The position numbers and the translations under genes were made by a program. From an uncultured Opitutia bacterium (GTDB lineage Bacteria; Verrucomicrobiota; Verrucomicrobiia; Opitutales; Opitutaceae), in assembly GCA_903872505.1 (NCBI GenBank), contig CAIQKV010000026.1, positions 1-40,672 on the forward strand: a stretch of DNA of 40,672 nt, in the 5' to 3' direction. The notes under the pieces are model-generated. The model did not search any database. It worked only from the letters and a program-made list of their open reading frames with translations, and had not been told where the DNA came from. Shown one piece after another: positions 11,763-20,628 of this stretch (within the stretch, counting starts at the first letter, position 1; each line of letters starts with the position of its first letter).

Positions 11763-12694
11763 GGTTGGGCGGAAGCAGTGGCCGCGCGAAAACGCTGCAG
11801 CGCGGGTGTGACCATCTCCTTGACCAAGGCCGTGAAATCCAACCCGACGCAACGAGCGCTCATCGGCAGCAAACTGGTCTCCTTCATGCCGGGCAGGGTG
11901 TTGATTTCCAGCAAATAAAGCTCGCTCGTCGACGACAGCATGAAGTCCACGCGCGCGTAGTCGCGGCACCCGCAGGCCGCATACGCCGTCTCGGCCGCGA
12001 GGCGCGCCGCGGCGGTCACCGCGGGGTCAAGCGGGGCGGGCGCGAAATACTCCGTGGCGCCCTTCGTGTACTTGCTCGCGTAGTCATAGACCCCGGATCG
12101 GGGCCGGATCTCCACCACGCCCATCGCCTGGCCGGCGAGCACGCCGACCGACAGTTCGCGCCCCAGGATGCGCTGCTCCACCAGCCAGGCACCGGCGGTG
12201 ATCCGGGCGAACGCCGCGGCCAGCTCGGCGCGATTGGCCACCACGCTCAGTCCCACGCTGCTGCCCTCGGCGTTCGGCTTCACCACGAGTTGGGCGCCGA
12301 GCTGGGCGACGACCGCCTCGACCGCCGGCTTGGCATCCGCGGCAAAAAGGATGGCCTGCGGCACGCGCAGGCCGCGGGCGGCCGCGGTTTCCTTCGTCCG
12401 CGTCTTGTCCATCGTCAGCGCGCTGCTGGCGGCATCGCAGCCCGCGTAATGAATGCCGGCCGCGTCAAGCAGCCGCTGGATCGCGCCGTCCTCGCCAAAC
12501 GTGCCGTGCAGGGTCGAGAACACGACCTGCGACCGCGCCTCGAGCCCGGCCGGCAGGGCATTGGCCGTCAGGTCGATCAGCCGCGTCGGAAACGACCGCG
12601 CCAGGGCGATGGCGCAGGCCAGCCCCGACCCGAGCGAAACCTCGCGCTCGGAGGAAATGCCGCCGCACAGGACCGTGATGATCGGCTCCTTCAC
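11759..12694 (-). CDS. ddl: D-alanine--D-alanine ligase
   Basis: Ddl makes the D-Ala-D-Ala dipeptide used by MurF. It is an ATP-grasp enzyme with the N-terminal VLCGGISSEREVSL motif, STLHGTFGEDGAIQ, the lysine-bearing LVVKPNAEGSSVG, and the metal-binding end YLLEINTLPGMKETSL. The start is GTG 12694: it overlaps the murB stop as GTGA, and GGAGGG lies 7 nt upstream. An ATG at 12709 would bury that site. This gives 311 residues, normal for the family. The stop overlaps the ftsQ start. Confidence 0.96.
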   Translation of the reverse strand: MKEPIITVLCGGISSEREVSLGSGLACAIALARSFPTRLIDLTANALPAGLEARSQVVFSTLHGTFGEDGAIQRLLDAAGIHYAGCDAASSALTMDKTRTKETAAARGLRVPQAILFAADAKPAVEAVVAQLGAQLVVKPNAEGSSVGLSVVANRAELAAAFARITAGAWLVEQRILGRELSVGVLAGQAMGVVEIRPRSGVYDYASKYTKGATEYFAPAPLDPAVTAAARLAAETAYAACGCRDYARVDFMLSSTSELYLLEINTLPGMKETSLLPMSARCVGLDFTALVKEMVTPALQRFRAATASAQP

Positions 12695-15003
12695 AGCACG
12701 TCCCTCCATTCCCGCCCGTACAGCATCACCTCGGGCTGGAGGTCGACCCCCTTGACCTGCCGCACGCGGGCGCGCACCCGGCGCACCAGCTCGAGCACGT
12801 CGGCGCCGGTCGCCGCGCCCCGGTTGATGATGAAATTCGCGTGCACGGTCGAGACCTCCGCGTCCCCCACCCGCTCGCCCTTCAGCCCGCACTCGTCGAT
12901 CAGCCGGCCGGCGGAGTTGCCCGGCGGATTCTTGAACACGCACCCCGCGCTGGGCTCGCGCGGCTGCGACTCCTGGCGCTTGCGCCGGTAAACATCGATC
13001 TGCCGGGCGACCGCCTCCGCGTCCGCCGACGCCGCCGGCCGCAGCAGCGCGCCGAGCGCGATGGCGTGGTGCAGTTCCGCGCAATGCCGGTAGTCCACGT
13101 GCATGGCCGCCTTGGCGAGCACCTGCACCTCGCCGGCCAGCGTCATCACCCGCACCTCCTCGACGACGTCGAACATCCAGCCGCCCATCGCGCCGGCGTT
13201 CATCCGCAGGGCGCCGCCCACGCTGCCGGGGATGCCCTCGAGAAACTCGAAGCCGGCGAGCCCGGCCTTCGCCGCCGACCCGCAAAGCTTCTTCAGCCGC
13301 AGCCCCGCGCCCGCCCACACGCGGCCGTCGCCACGCGGCTCGAACGCCGCCCACGCCTCGTGGGCCAGCGAGAGCACGAGCCCGTCCACGCCCTCGTCCG
13401 GCACGATCAGGTTGGACCCGCGGCCGAGCGGGTACACCGCGACCCCCGCCGCGGCCGCCGCCCGCAGCAACGCCGCCAGGTCCGCCTCCGACGCCGGCTC
13501 GGCGTAGACGCGCGCCGCGCCACCGACCCCCATCGTCGTCTTCGCTGCGAGCGGTTCCTCGCGTCGCAGTTTCGTTTCCTTGGCCAGCCGCGGCTTCACC
13601 GCTGCGACGAAATCATCCCAGCGTTTTGCTTTCATGGCGTCCTCCTGCAAAATCCCGAGCCAGGCGCGCGCCAGGCGGTCGATGTCGCCCGCGCCGACAA
13701 ACGCGACCAGGTCCCCGCGCCGCGCGTCGCACGCCAGTGCCCGGAAGAAACCCGCGCCGCCCCCCGGCAGGTAGCTGGTGGGCAGGGCGCCGGCGATCCG
13801 CTTCAACTCGGCATAGATGTCCGCCGCGGTCGCGCCGGCGAGGGGCGGCTCGCCGGCCGCATAGACGTCGAGCAGGTGCACGCTGTCCGCCAGCGCCAGC
13901 GCCGCGGCAAACTCGGCCTTGAACTGCGCGGTGCGGCTGAAGCGGTGCGGCTGGAACACCACCACCAGCCGGCCGCCGCCGGCGACGCGGCGGCGCAGGC
14001 TCGCGAGCAGCGCGCGGATTTCCGCCGGATGGTGGGCGTAATCCTCGAGAACCGTCAGCTCGCCCGAGGCGAGCAGGATCGTCTGGCGGCGCCGCACGCC
14101 CGGATACTCGGCGAGCAAGGCGGGTGAAAGCGTCGCGCCCATCAGCTGGGCCGCGGCCAGGGCCGCGGTGGCGTTGGCGGCGTTGAAGTCCCCCTGCGCC
14201 TGCACCGCCGCCTCGGCGAGGGCGAACTCGCCGCCGAGCCGGAGGGTCATGCGGCCGGCGGCCTCGCTCGCGATCGTGCCGGAAAATTTTCCGCTACGGC
14301 CGAACGTCAGCGCCGCCGGTGCAATCCGCGCGGTCCGCGGGCAGGCGTCGCTCGCCAGCACCGGCCCCCGGGTGCGCTGGAAGAGCGCGGCGAAGGTCGC
14401 CTCGAGATCCGCCTCGCGGCGGTAATAGTCGGGGTGGTCCCAGTCGAGGTTCACCACGACCGTCAGCTCCGGCGCGAAGGCGTCGATCGTGCCGTCGCTC
14501 TCGTCGATCTCCGCCACGACCCATTCGCCCGAGCCGGTGCGCGCCGGCGGCGTGTCGTCGGCAAATAGCCCACCCAACACCCACCCGGCGGGAAAGCCCG
14601 CGCGGCGCAGCGCCGTGATGAGCATCGCGGTCGTCGTGGTCTTGCCGTGGGAGCCGCAGACCGCGACAAGTTTTTTGCCCCGCAGCACCTCCGCCAGCAA
14701 TTCCCCGCGGCGCACCAGCGGCAGCTGGCGCGCGGCGGCCGCCACGAGGGCAGGATGGGTTTTCGCGATCGCCGAGGAATAGGTCACCAGCTCGCAGTCC
14801 GCGGGCAGCGGCCCGGCGGCCACGCGCTCCCGCGCGAGCAGGGTGCGCACGTCGTCCGTCAGCGCGTCGTCCTCGCCCGACACGGCATAACCGGCCTGCG
14901 CCAGATAGACCGCGAGCGGGGCGACGCCCATGCCGCCGACCCCGACGCAATGGATGCGGCGCACCTCGCGCCCGAAGAGCACTGGGAGCGCCGCGGGTCT
15001 CAT
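12691..15003 (-). CDS. murC-murB: MurC-MurB fusion: UDP-MurNAc--L-alanine ligase / UDP-MurNAc dehydrogenase
   Basis: One frame of 770 residues carries two peptidoglycan enzymes. Residues 1 to about 455 are MurC: HCVGVGGMGVAPLA, the ATP loop GSHGKTTTT, AEIDESDGT, and VFQPHRFSRT. Residues 457-770 are MurB, the FAD enzyme reducing enolpyruvyl-UDP-GlcNAc: GRGSNLI, GIPGSVGGALRMNAGAMGG, SAGCVFKNP (Cys at the proton-donor position where Ser is common), and the final LQPEVMLYG glutamate. The MurC half is somewhat divergent (DWDHPDYY; GEDD for the usual GSD). Codons across the join were read without a stop. The join also holds a perfect AGGAGG 5 nt before an in-frame ATG (13635), so free MurB may be made too. 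It overlaps murG (ATGA) and ddl (GTGA). Confidence 0.93.
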   Translation of the reverse strand: MRPAALPVLFGREVRRIHCVGVGGMGVAPLAVYLAQAGYAVSGEDDALTDDVRTLLARERVAAGPLPADCELVTYSSAIAKTHPALVAAAARQLPLVRRGELLAEVLRGKKLVAVCGSHGKTTTTAMLITALRRAGFPAGWVLGGLFADDTPPARTGSGEWVVAEIDESDGTIDAFAPELTVVVNLDWDHPDYYRREADLEATFAALFQRTRGPVLASDACPRTARIAPAALTFGRSGKFSGTIASEAAGRMTLRLGGEFALAEAAVQAQGDFNAANATAALAAAQLMGATLSPALLAEYPGVRRRQTILLASGELTVLEDYAHHPAEIRALLASLRRRVAGGGRLVVVFQPHRFSRTAQFKAEFAAALALADSVHLLDVYAAGEPPLAGATAADIYAELKRIAGALPTSYLPGGGAGFFRALACDARRGDLVAFVGAGDIDRLARAWLGILQEDAMKAKRWDDFVAAVKPRLAKETKLRREEPLAAKTTMGVGGAARVYAEPASEADLAALLRAAAAAGVAVYPLGRGSNLIVPDEGVDGLVLSLAHEAWAAFEPRGDGRVWAGAGLRLKKLCGSAAKAGLAGFEFLEGIPGSVGGALRMNAGAMGGWMFDVVEEVRVMTLAGEVQVLAKAAMHVDYRHCAELHHAIALGALLRPAASADAEAVARQIDVYRRKRQESQPREPSAGCVFKNPPGNSAGRLIDECGLKGERVGDAEVSTVHANFIINRGAATGADVLELVRRVRARVRQVKGVDLQPEVMLYGREWRDVL
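13633..13646 (-). promoter_or_regulatory. Internal ribosome-binding site and ATG at the MurC/MurB join
   Basis: AGGAGG at 13641-13646, five spacer bases, then ATG at 13633-13635, in frame with murB. This is exactly where a separate murB would begin (MKAKRWDDFV). It is either a working internal start or the remnant of the two-gene arrangement. Confidence 0.65.
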
Positions 15004-16130
15004 GCGGCGGAGGCCAGCGGGGTGGTCGGCGCGGCCGATGAGGGCGCCACGAGCTCGTCGAGGTCGTCGAGGATCAGCTCCAGCGAGTTCGCCCGGTCCA
15101 TGCGCTGGAGGTTGCCGCGGAACTTGCGCAGCAGCCAGTCGTTGAAAATCGTGTCGAGCACCTCGGCATGGAGCGCGGGCAGGAACGCCTGCTCGACGAC
15201 GAGCCCCCCGCCCTGCCGCTCGAAGAAGGCGGCGTTGGCGCGCTGGTGATCATCCGCCGACTGCGGATAGGGCACGAGGATGGCGGGCGTCTCGCAGCGG
15301 ATCAGCTCGGCGATCGTGCCGGCGCCGGCACGGGACACCACGAGGTCGGCGGCGGACAGCAGCTCGGCCATCTGGTCGCAGAACGGCAGGAACACGGCGC
15401 GGATGGGCGCGCCCGTTTTGGTCTTTAGCCCGCCCGGCTCGGTCGCGCCGCCCTTGTCGAGCCCCGTCACGCAGAAGACCTGCAAGCCCTCGGCCGCGAA
15501 CAGCGGTAGCTGGCCGCGCGCCCAGTCGTTGAGGGAGCCGGCGCCCTGGCTGCCGCCGAGGACGGCGAGGACCTTCTGGTTGGGATCGAGCCCCAGCGCG
15601 GCGCGCGCGGCGGCCTGCGGCAGGCGCGAGATTTCCCGGCGCACCGGCATGCCGCCGTAGCGCACGGCCCCGGCATGGACGCCCGGGAGCCGGATGCCCG
15701 CCGGCAGGTAGACCCGCCGGGCCAGCCGGCCGAGCACGCGGATGGCCAGGCCCGGCACGCGGTTCGACTCGTGCAGGGCGACCGGCACGCCGTGCAGCCA
15801 GCCCGCGAGCGCCACGCCCGCCGAGGTGAAGCCGCCAAAGCCGACGATGCCATCGGGCTTCCGCTCCCGCACCAGTTTCCGGCAGAAGAAAAAGCCCCGC
15901 GTCTGCGTGACCAGGCAGCGGACCAGCCGGAGGGGCGACCACGCGAACCCCGTGCCCGGCACCCGCAGGAACTCGAAGTGCGGGTATTTCTCGATCTGCC
16001 GCGCATCGACCTTCTTCTGGCTGATCAGCAGCGTGACCGCGTGACCCCGCGCGACCAGGCCCTCGGCGAGCGAGATGCCGGGCGAGAGATGGCCGCCGGT
16101 GCCGCCGCAGGAGATGAGAAACCGGCTCAC
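15000..16130 (-). CDS. murG: MurG N-acetylglucosaminyltransferase (lipid II synthesis)
   Basis: MurG adds GlcNAc to lipid I at the inner face of the cytoplasmic membrane, giving lipid II. It is a GT-B (GT28) enzyme with the N-terminal SCGGTGGHLSPG loop, VGFGGFTSAGVALA, HESNRVPG, the second G loop VLGGSQGAGSLN, and the donor-binding region VVSRAGAGTIAELI ... LVPYPQSADDHQ. The start is GTG 16130, overlapping the ftsW stop as GTGA, with GGAGGT 6 nt upstream. It is 376 residues long. Confidence 0.96.
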   Translation of the reverse strand: MSRFLISCGGTGGHLSPGISLAEGLVARGHAVTLLISQKKVDARQIEKYPHFEFLRVPGTGFAWSPLRLVRCLVTQTRGFFFCRKLVRERKPDGIVGFGGFTSAGVALAGWLHGVPVALHESNRVPGLAIRVLGRLARRVYLPAGIRLPGVHAGAVRYGGMPVRREISRLPQAAARAALGLDPNQKVLAVLGGSQGAGSLNDWARGQLPLFAAEGLQVFCVTGLDKGGATEPGGLKTKTGAPIRAVFLPFCDQMAELLSAADLVVSRAGAGTIAELIRCETPAILVPYPQSADDHQRANAAFFERQGGGLVVEQAFLPALHAEVLDTIFNDWLLRKFRGNLQRMDRANSLELILDDLDELVAPSSAAPTTPLASAA

Positions 16131-17290
16131 GCGAGCACCTCCCGCATGGAGCGCATCCGGCCGCCCAGGCCGGCGCGGCTCCAGGTGCGCTGGGTGTTGA
16201 GCAGGATGCCGAGGAGCAGGCCCATCAGCAGCAGGTTCGAGAGGCCCGCGCTGATGAACGGCAGCGACATGCCCTTGGTCGGGAACAGCCCCGTGACCAC
16301 GCCCAGGTTGATGATGGCCTGCAGGCAGATGAGCAGGAGGCAGCCGGTGACGAGCAGAAACTGGAACAGGTTGGGCGCCCGCCGCAGGTGGATGAGGCCG
16401 GCGATGAACATGATCGTGAACACCGCCACGACCCCGAGCGTGAACCACAGGCCGAGTTCCTCGCCCACGACGGCGAAGATCATGTCGGTGTGCGCCTCGG
16501 GCAGGAAGTTGAGCTGCTGCCGCCCCTGGCCCAGCCCGGCGCCGTCCACGCCGCCGGCGGCAAACGCCGCCAGCGCCTGGTACAGCTGGTAGGTGCCGCC
16601 CTGCTTGTTGCCCTCGACGTCAAGGAACGCGGTGATGCGCCGCAGGCGGTTCGGGTTCAGCGCCACCGCCAGGCCGAACATCGCCACCACGCCGGCGACC
16701 GTCGGCAGGATGTAGCGCCACTTCGCGCCGGTGAGAAAGAGGAGCACGAGGCCCACCGCGATCATCAGCGCCGCCGTGCCGAAGTCCGGTTCGCGCTGCA
16801 CGAGCAGGGCGAACGCCCCGATGATGAGCAGGGGAAAGAGGAAACCGCGCTTGAACTCGCCGATGCGCGTCTGGTTGAGCGCCAAGTAGTGCGCGAGGCA
16901 GAAGACCAGGCCGAGCTTCGCGAATTCCGAGACCTGCAGGAGCATCGGGCCGTAGCCCAGCCAGCGGCGCGCCCCACCGCGCCAGACGCCGACATGCGGC
17001 ACGAGCACGAGCGCGAGCAGCACGAGGAACGCCCCGGCAATCCACCAGGCATAGCGGCGCAGGTAGTCGAGGTTGAGCCGGCTCGTCACGAAGCAGACCA
17101 CGGCGGCCAGCGCCACGCCGATGAGCTGCTTCTGGAGATAGTAATACGGCCCCTGCTTGAACGAGACGCTGGCGCTGAACAGGATGGTCAGCCCGAGGAT
17201 CGTGAGACCGATGGCGCAGACGACGATGATGGCCGCGGGGTTGACGACGAACCGCGCGCGGGGGGCATCGGCCGACTGGTCGCGGAACAT
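16127..17290 (-). CDS. ftsW: Septal SEDS glycosyltransferase FtsW
   Basis: A multi-pass inner-membrane SEDS protein that polymerises lipid II at the septum with its partner FtsI. Visible are the first helix (IIVVCAIGLTILGLTILFSAS), the EFAKLGLVFCLAHYLA segment, QREPDFGTAALM, the long periplasmic loop with GQGRQQLNFLPEAHTDMIFAVVGEELG, and the C-terminal GLFPTKGMSLPFISAGLSNLL. It is 387 residues from ATG 17290. It lies between the LysM gene (10 nt) and murG. Confidence 0.96.
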   Translation of the reverse strand: MFRDQSADAPRARFVVNPAAIIVVCAIGLTILGLTILFSASVSFKQGPYYYLQKQLIGVALAAVVCFVTSRLNLDYLRRYAWWIAGAFLVLLALVLVPHVGVWRGGARRWLGYGPMLLQVSEFAKLGLVFCLAHYLALNQTRIGEFKRGFLFPLLIIGAFALLVQREPDFGTAALMIAVGLVLLFLTGAKWRYILPTVAGVVAMFGLAVALNPNRLRRITAFLDVEGNKQGGTYQLYQALAAFAAGGVDGAGLGQGRQQLNFLPEAHTDMIFAVVGEELGLWFTLGVVAVFTIMFIAGLIHLRRAPNLFQFLLVTGCLLLICLQAIINLGVVTGLFPTKGMSLPFISAGLSNLLLMGLLLGILLNTQRTWSRAGLGGRMRSMREVLA

Positions 17291-17300
17291 GGACGTACGG

Positions 17301-18194
17301 TCAGGGCTTCTTCGGGGGCGGGGCGTCTTCCACCGTGATCGTAGGCGGGGCGTCACCCGCCGGCTTGGCGGCTGGCGCGGCCTCCTGGTCGGCCCCGGAC
17401 ACCGAGATGGTCGGAATGACCGCGGGCTTCGCCGGTTCGGCGGCGGCCCGGGCGGCACCCTTCGCGCCGGACTTGGCGGACTTGCCCACGGGCGTCTGCC
17501 AGCCGGGGATGATGAGCTCCATGCCGGGACGGATCTTCGCGGGATCGGAGATGTTGTTGGCCGTGGCGATGTCGCCCATCTTCACCTGGTACTTGCGGGC
17601 GATGGCGCCGAGCGTCTCCCCGGGCTTGACGGTATGCTTCACGGAGTCAGCCGGACCCTTGGGACCGGCCGCGGGCTCGCTGGCGGCCGTGGCCGCGGGT
17701 GCGGCGGACCGGGCCCCGGCCGGGGCGCCGGCGATGGACTTGCCCGGGATGATGAGCTTCTGCCCGACCTTCAGCGCGGCTTCCGGCTTGAGGTTGTTGG
17801 CGGCGGCCAGCTCGGCCTTGCTGAGGTGATTCTTGTGCGCGATCGACCACAGGCTGTCGCCCGCGCTGACGGTGTAGGTCGTGGCCGGCATGACATCGGC
17901 CACCGGCTCGGCCGCGAGCACACCCGCCGCCGCGGTGTTCGGGCGGGTCGGGCTGTAGCGGATGGCCGCGGGCATGGAGATGGCGGCGGCGTTCGGGTCG
18001 AAGTTGGCCGGGGCCTCCGTGCCCGCGATGCTCGGGACGGTGATGGACGGGGCGGGCGCGTCGTTCTTGACGACCGTTTCGGAGGGCGCAGGGGGAGTCT
18101 TGGTCATCGCGCTGCAGCCGGGGTTGGCAAAAATCAAGATCAAGGCGAACACGTGGATGCCGACCACGAGGCCGAATATCTTCAGGATTTTCAT
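17301..18194 (-). CDS. Membrane-anchored protein with two LysM domains
   Basis: A 297-residue protein with an N-terminal hydrophobic anchor (IFGLVVGIHVFALILIFA) followed by PGC, possibly an atypical lipobox, then an unstructured Thr/Pro/Ala-rich stretch. LysM domain 1 is YTVSAGDSLWSIAHKN ... KVGQKLIIPG (about 107-152) and LysM domain 2 is HTVKPGETLGAIARKY ... RPGMELIIPG (about 190-235). The tail is Ala/Pro-rich and ends DAPPPKKP. LysM binds GlcNAc-containing glycans, so it should sit on periplasmic peptidoglycan. No catalytic domain is seen. It lies between murD and ftsW inside the dcw cluster, which suggests a division or wall-remodelling role. Confidence 0.85.
   Translation of the reverse strand: MKILKIFGLVVGIHVFALILIFANPGCSAMTKTPPAPSETVVKNDAPAPSITVPSIAGTEAPANFDPNAAAISMPAAIRYSPTRPNTAAAGVLAAEPVADVMPATTYTVSAGDSLWSIAHKNHLSKAELAAANNLKPEAALKVGQKLIIPGKSIAGAPAGARSAAPAATAASEPAAGPKGPADSVKHTVKPGETLGAIARKYQVKMGDIATANNISDPAKIRPGMELIIPGWQTPVGKSAKSGAKGAARAAAEPAKPAVIPTISVSGADQEAAPAAKPAGDAPPTITVEDAPPPKKP
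17341..17361 (+). repeat. Possible REP-like palindrome inside the LysM gene
   Basis: GTAGGCGGG, loop GCGTCA, CCCGCC: a GTAG head overlapping a 6-bp stem, in the 3' end of the LysM coding region, which it crosses in frame. It could equally be a chance result of Ala/Pro codons in high-GC DNA. Confidence 0.3.
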
Positions 18195-18227
18195 TGGTGA
18201 ATTGTTGGTTGGTTGGGGGAGTTAAAG

Positions 18228-19511
18228 CTATCTCAAACTGGCGGCGGCACCGAGGTCGCGCACCAGGCGTTCAAACTGGTCGCCGCGATCCTCGTAGTTG
18301 CGGAACTGGTCGAAGCTCGCGAAGCCCGGGCTGAGCAGCACCTGGTCGCCCGGCGCCGCCAGCTCGGACGCGCGGCGCACCGCCTCCTCGAGCGTGGCGC
18401 ACGTCGTGTGGGCCACGCGGAAGGTCGCGCAATGGAACGCCAGCTCGGGGCTGGTCTCGCCGATGAGCACGGCGTGCTTCACGCGCGGCGCGATGCGGTG
18501 GACAAAGCCCGCGAGGTCGCCGCCCTTGCCCTTGCCGCCGGCGATCAGGACGACGGGGGAGGAAAATTTCGCGAGGGCAGCCTCGACGGCATGGAAGTTG
18601 GTCGCCTTGGAGTCATTCCAGAAGCCGACGCCATCCTGCTCGGCCACGCGCGCCAGCCGGTGGCGGCCGAGGCGGAAGGTCTTTGCCGCGGCGACAAGCG
18701 CGCGCTCGTCGAGCCCGGCGGCCCGCCACCAGGCCGCCGCCAGCAGGTAGTTCTCCCGCTGCGGATAATCGGCGAACACCGTGCCGGCCAGCCGCGGGTC
18801 GGCGGGCTGCCCCTCGGTCGCGACGCAGGCCGCGGCCGGGAGGGGCCGGTCAAATTTCTGGGCGAAGCGCGCCACCGACGAGCCGGCCAGCACGCCGCCG
18901 GGCGCGGTCCGCGCCACCAGGTTCCACTTCGCGGAAAAATACGCCTCCAGCCCCGGGTGCCGTTCCAGGTGGTCCTCCGCGAAATTGGTCCAGAGGGTCG
19001 CCTCCGGCTGCAGGTGGCGGAGCATCTCGGCCTGGAACGAGCTGACCTCGCACACCGCCACCGCGTCCTTCGTGCCGCCGGCGCTCTCCGCGACCGTCGA
19101 GGAGAACGCCTGCCCGATGTTGCCGGTCGCCCAGGCCGTGCGGCCGATGGAGCGCAGGGCATGGGTGAGCAATTCCGTCAGCGTCGTCTTGCCGTTGGTG
19201 CCGGTGACGGCGACAACCCGGCCGCGCCAGCAGAGCGCGGCGAAGTCCAGCTCGGCCAGGCACTCGAGGCCGGCCGCGCGGGCCCGGGCCAGCCAGGGGT
19301 GCGCCGGGTCGAAGCCGGGCGAAAACACGGCCAGGGCGTGTCCCGCGGCCGCCTTGGCGGTGAAGTCCGTCCCCTTCGCGTCGTACACCGTGCCGGTCGC
19401 GCCGAGCGCCGCCAGCAGCGCGCGCACGCCCTCCCCGCTCACCCCGCCGCCGAGGATGGCGACGGGCCGGGTGAGCAGCGGCGAAAGGAAGGTCGGGACG
19501 GAGCGCTTCAT
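18228..19511 (-). CDS. murD: UDP-MurNAc-L-alanine--D-glutamate ligase MurD
   Basis: MurD adds D-Glu to UDP-MurNAc-L-Ala in the cytoplasm. It has the Mur-ligase layout: an N-terminal Rossmann domain (VAILGGGVSGEGVRALLAALG), the ATP loop GTNGKTTLTELL, VCEVSSFQ, NFAEDHLERHPGLEAYFSAKW, and the C-terminal domain with NDSKATNFHAVEAAL and LIAGGKGKGGD. At 427 residues it is of normal size. ATG 19511 follows the mraY stop by one base (TGACATG). Confidence 0.96.
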   Translation of the reverse strand: MKRSVPTFLSPLLTRPVAILGGGVSGEGVRALLAALGATGTVYDAKGTDFTAKAAAGHALAVFSPGFDPAHPWLARARAAGLECLAELDFAALCWRGRVVAVTGTNGKTTLTELLTHALRSIGRTAWATGNIGQAFSSTVAESAGGTKDAVAVCEVSSFQAEMLRHLQPEATLWTNFAEDHLERHPGLEAYFSAKWNLVARTAPGGVLAGSSVARFAQKFDRPLPAAACVATEGQPADPRLAGTVFADYPQRENYLLAAAWWRAAGLDERALVAAAKTFRLGRHRLARVAEQDGVGFWNDSKATNFHAVEAALAKFSSPVVLIAGGKGKGGDLAGFVHRIAPRVKHAVLIGETSPELAFHCATFRVAHTTCATLEEAVRRASELAAPGDQVLLSPGFASFDQFRNYEDRGDQFERLVRDLGAAASLR

Positions 19512-19512
19512 G

Positions 19513-20628
19513 TCAGCGGAGTTTCAGCGTGCCGAGGCCGGCGAGCGCGCAGATGAGAGAGAGCACCCAGAAGCGCAGGACCACCTTGGTCTCGGGCCAG
19601 CCCTGCTTTTGGAAATGATGGTGGATCGGCGCCATGAGGAAGAACCGCTTCCCCTCCCCCGTCGGGCTCAGGCGCTTGGTGTACTTGAACCAGCCGACCT
19701 GGATGATGACGGACGCCGCCTCCCAGACGAAGACGCCGCCGACGATGATGAGCGTGAGCGGCTGCTGCACCATGAAGGCGATGATGCCGATGAGCCCGCC
19801 GAGCGCGAGCGAGCCGGTGTCCCCCATGAACACCTCGGCCGGGTACGAGTTGTACCAGAGGAACGCGAGCCCCGCGCCGACAACCGCGCCGCACACGATC
19901 GTGAGCTCGCCGGTGTACGGGACGTGGTTGATCAGCAGGTAATCGGAAATGATCACGTTGCCCGCCGCGTACGCGAGGATGCCGTAGACGAGCGCGACCG
20001 AGATCGTGCAGCCGATGGCGAGGCCATCGAGCCCGTCGGTGAGGTTGATCGCGTTGGAAAAGCCGACCAGCCAGAGGAAGATGAAGATGAACAGCGCCCA
20101 GATCGGCAGGCTCGTGACCGGATGCTTCACGAACGGCACCCACAGCTCCCGGATGTTGTCCTTGCTGTCGGGGTGCAGCAGGAGCGCCGCCAGCGCCACG
20201 ACGGTGATGAGCGTCTGCCAGATGATCTTCTCGGTGGACGAGATGCCGTTGCGCGACTTCCGGACGACCTTGAGGTAGTCGTCGCGGAACCCGACCGCCG
20301 TCAGCGCCGTGTAGACAAAAAGCGCGACCACCACCCAGATATTGGGCGCGGCCCAGAGCACGGAACTCACAAAGACCGAGGCGAAGATGAGCAGCCCGCC
20401 CATCGTCGGCGTGTTTTTCTTGTCAAAGCGCTGCGCGAGGTCGCCGGTGCGGTCGTCGTCGTAGTGCTGGCCGAATTTCAGGCGGCGCAGCTTTGCGATC
20501 AGCCACGGGCCGATGAGAAAGCCGATGAAGATCGCCGTGATCGCCGCCATCACGGTGCGGAAGGTGTGCGACCGCAGCAGGCGCAGCGGGTGGAAATAAT
20601 TCTCGAAATCCGCGAGGTAGCTAAGCAT
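19513..20628 (-). CDS. mraY: Phospho-MurNAc-pentapeptide transferase MraY
   Basis: An integral membrane enzyme that moves phospho-MurNAc-pentapeptide to undecaprenyl phosphate, making lipid I. About ten hydrophobic segments are seen, with the family motifs KKNTPTMGGLLI, GFRDDYLK, NAINLTDGLDGLAIG, FMGDTGSLALGG and the histidine motif PIHHHFQKQGWPETKVV. It is 371 residues. ATG 20628 overlaps the murF end by 8 nt, and GGAGG lies 6 nt upstream. Confidence 0.97.
   Translation of the reverse strand: MLSYLADFENYFHPLRLLRSHTFRTVMAAITAIFIGFLIGPWLIAKLRRLKFGQHYDDDRTGDLAQRFDKKNTPTMGGLLIFASVFVSSVLWAAPNIWVVVALFVYTALTAVGFRDDYLKVVRKSRNGISSTEKIIWQTLITVVALAALLLHPDSKDNIRELWVPFVKHPVTSLPIWALFIFIFLWLVGFSNAINLTDGLDGLAIGCTISVALVYGILAYAAGNVIISDYLLINHVPYTGELTIVCGAVVGAGLAFLWYNSYPAEVFMGDTGSLALGGLIGIIAFMVQQPLTLIIVGGVFVWEAASVIIQVGWFKYTKRLSPTGEGKRFFLMAPIHHHFQKQGWPETKVVLRFWVLSLICALAGLGTLKLR

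Noticed and set aside
18195..18227. CCAACCAACCAACA before the LysM gene as a regulatory repeat
   Set aside because: A four-base run of three units is too short to interpret.
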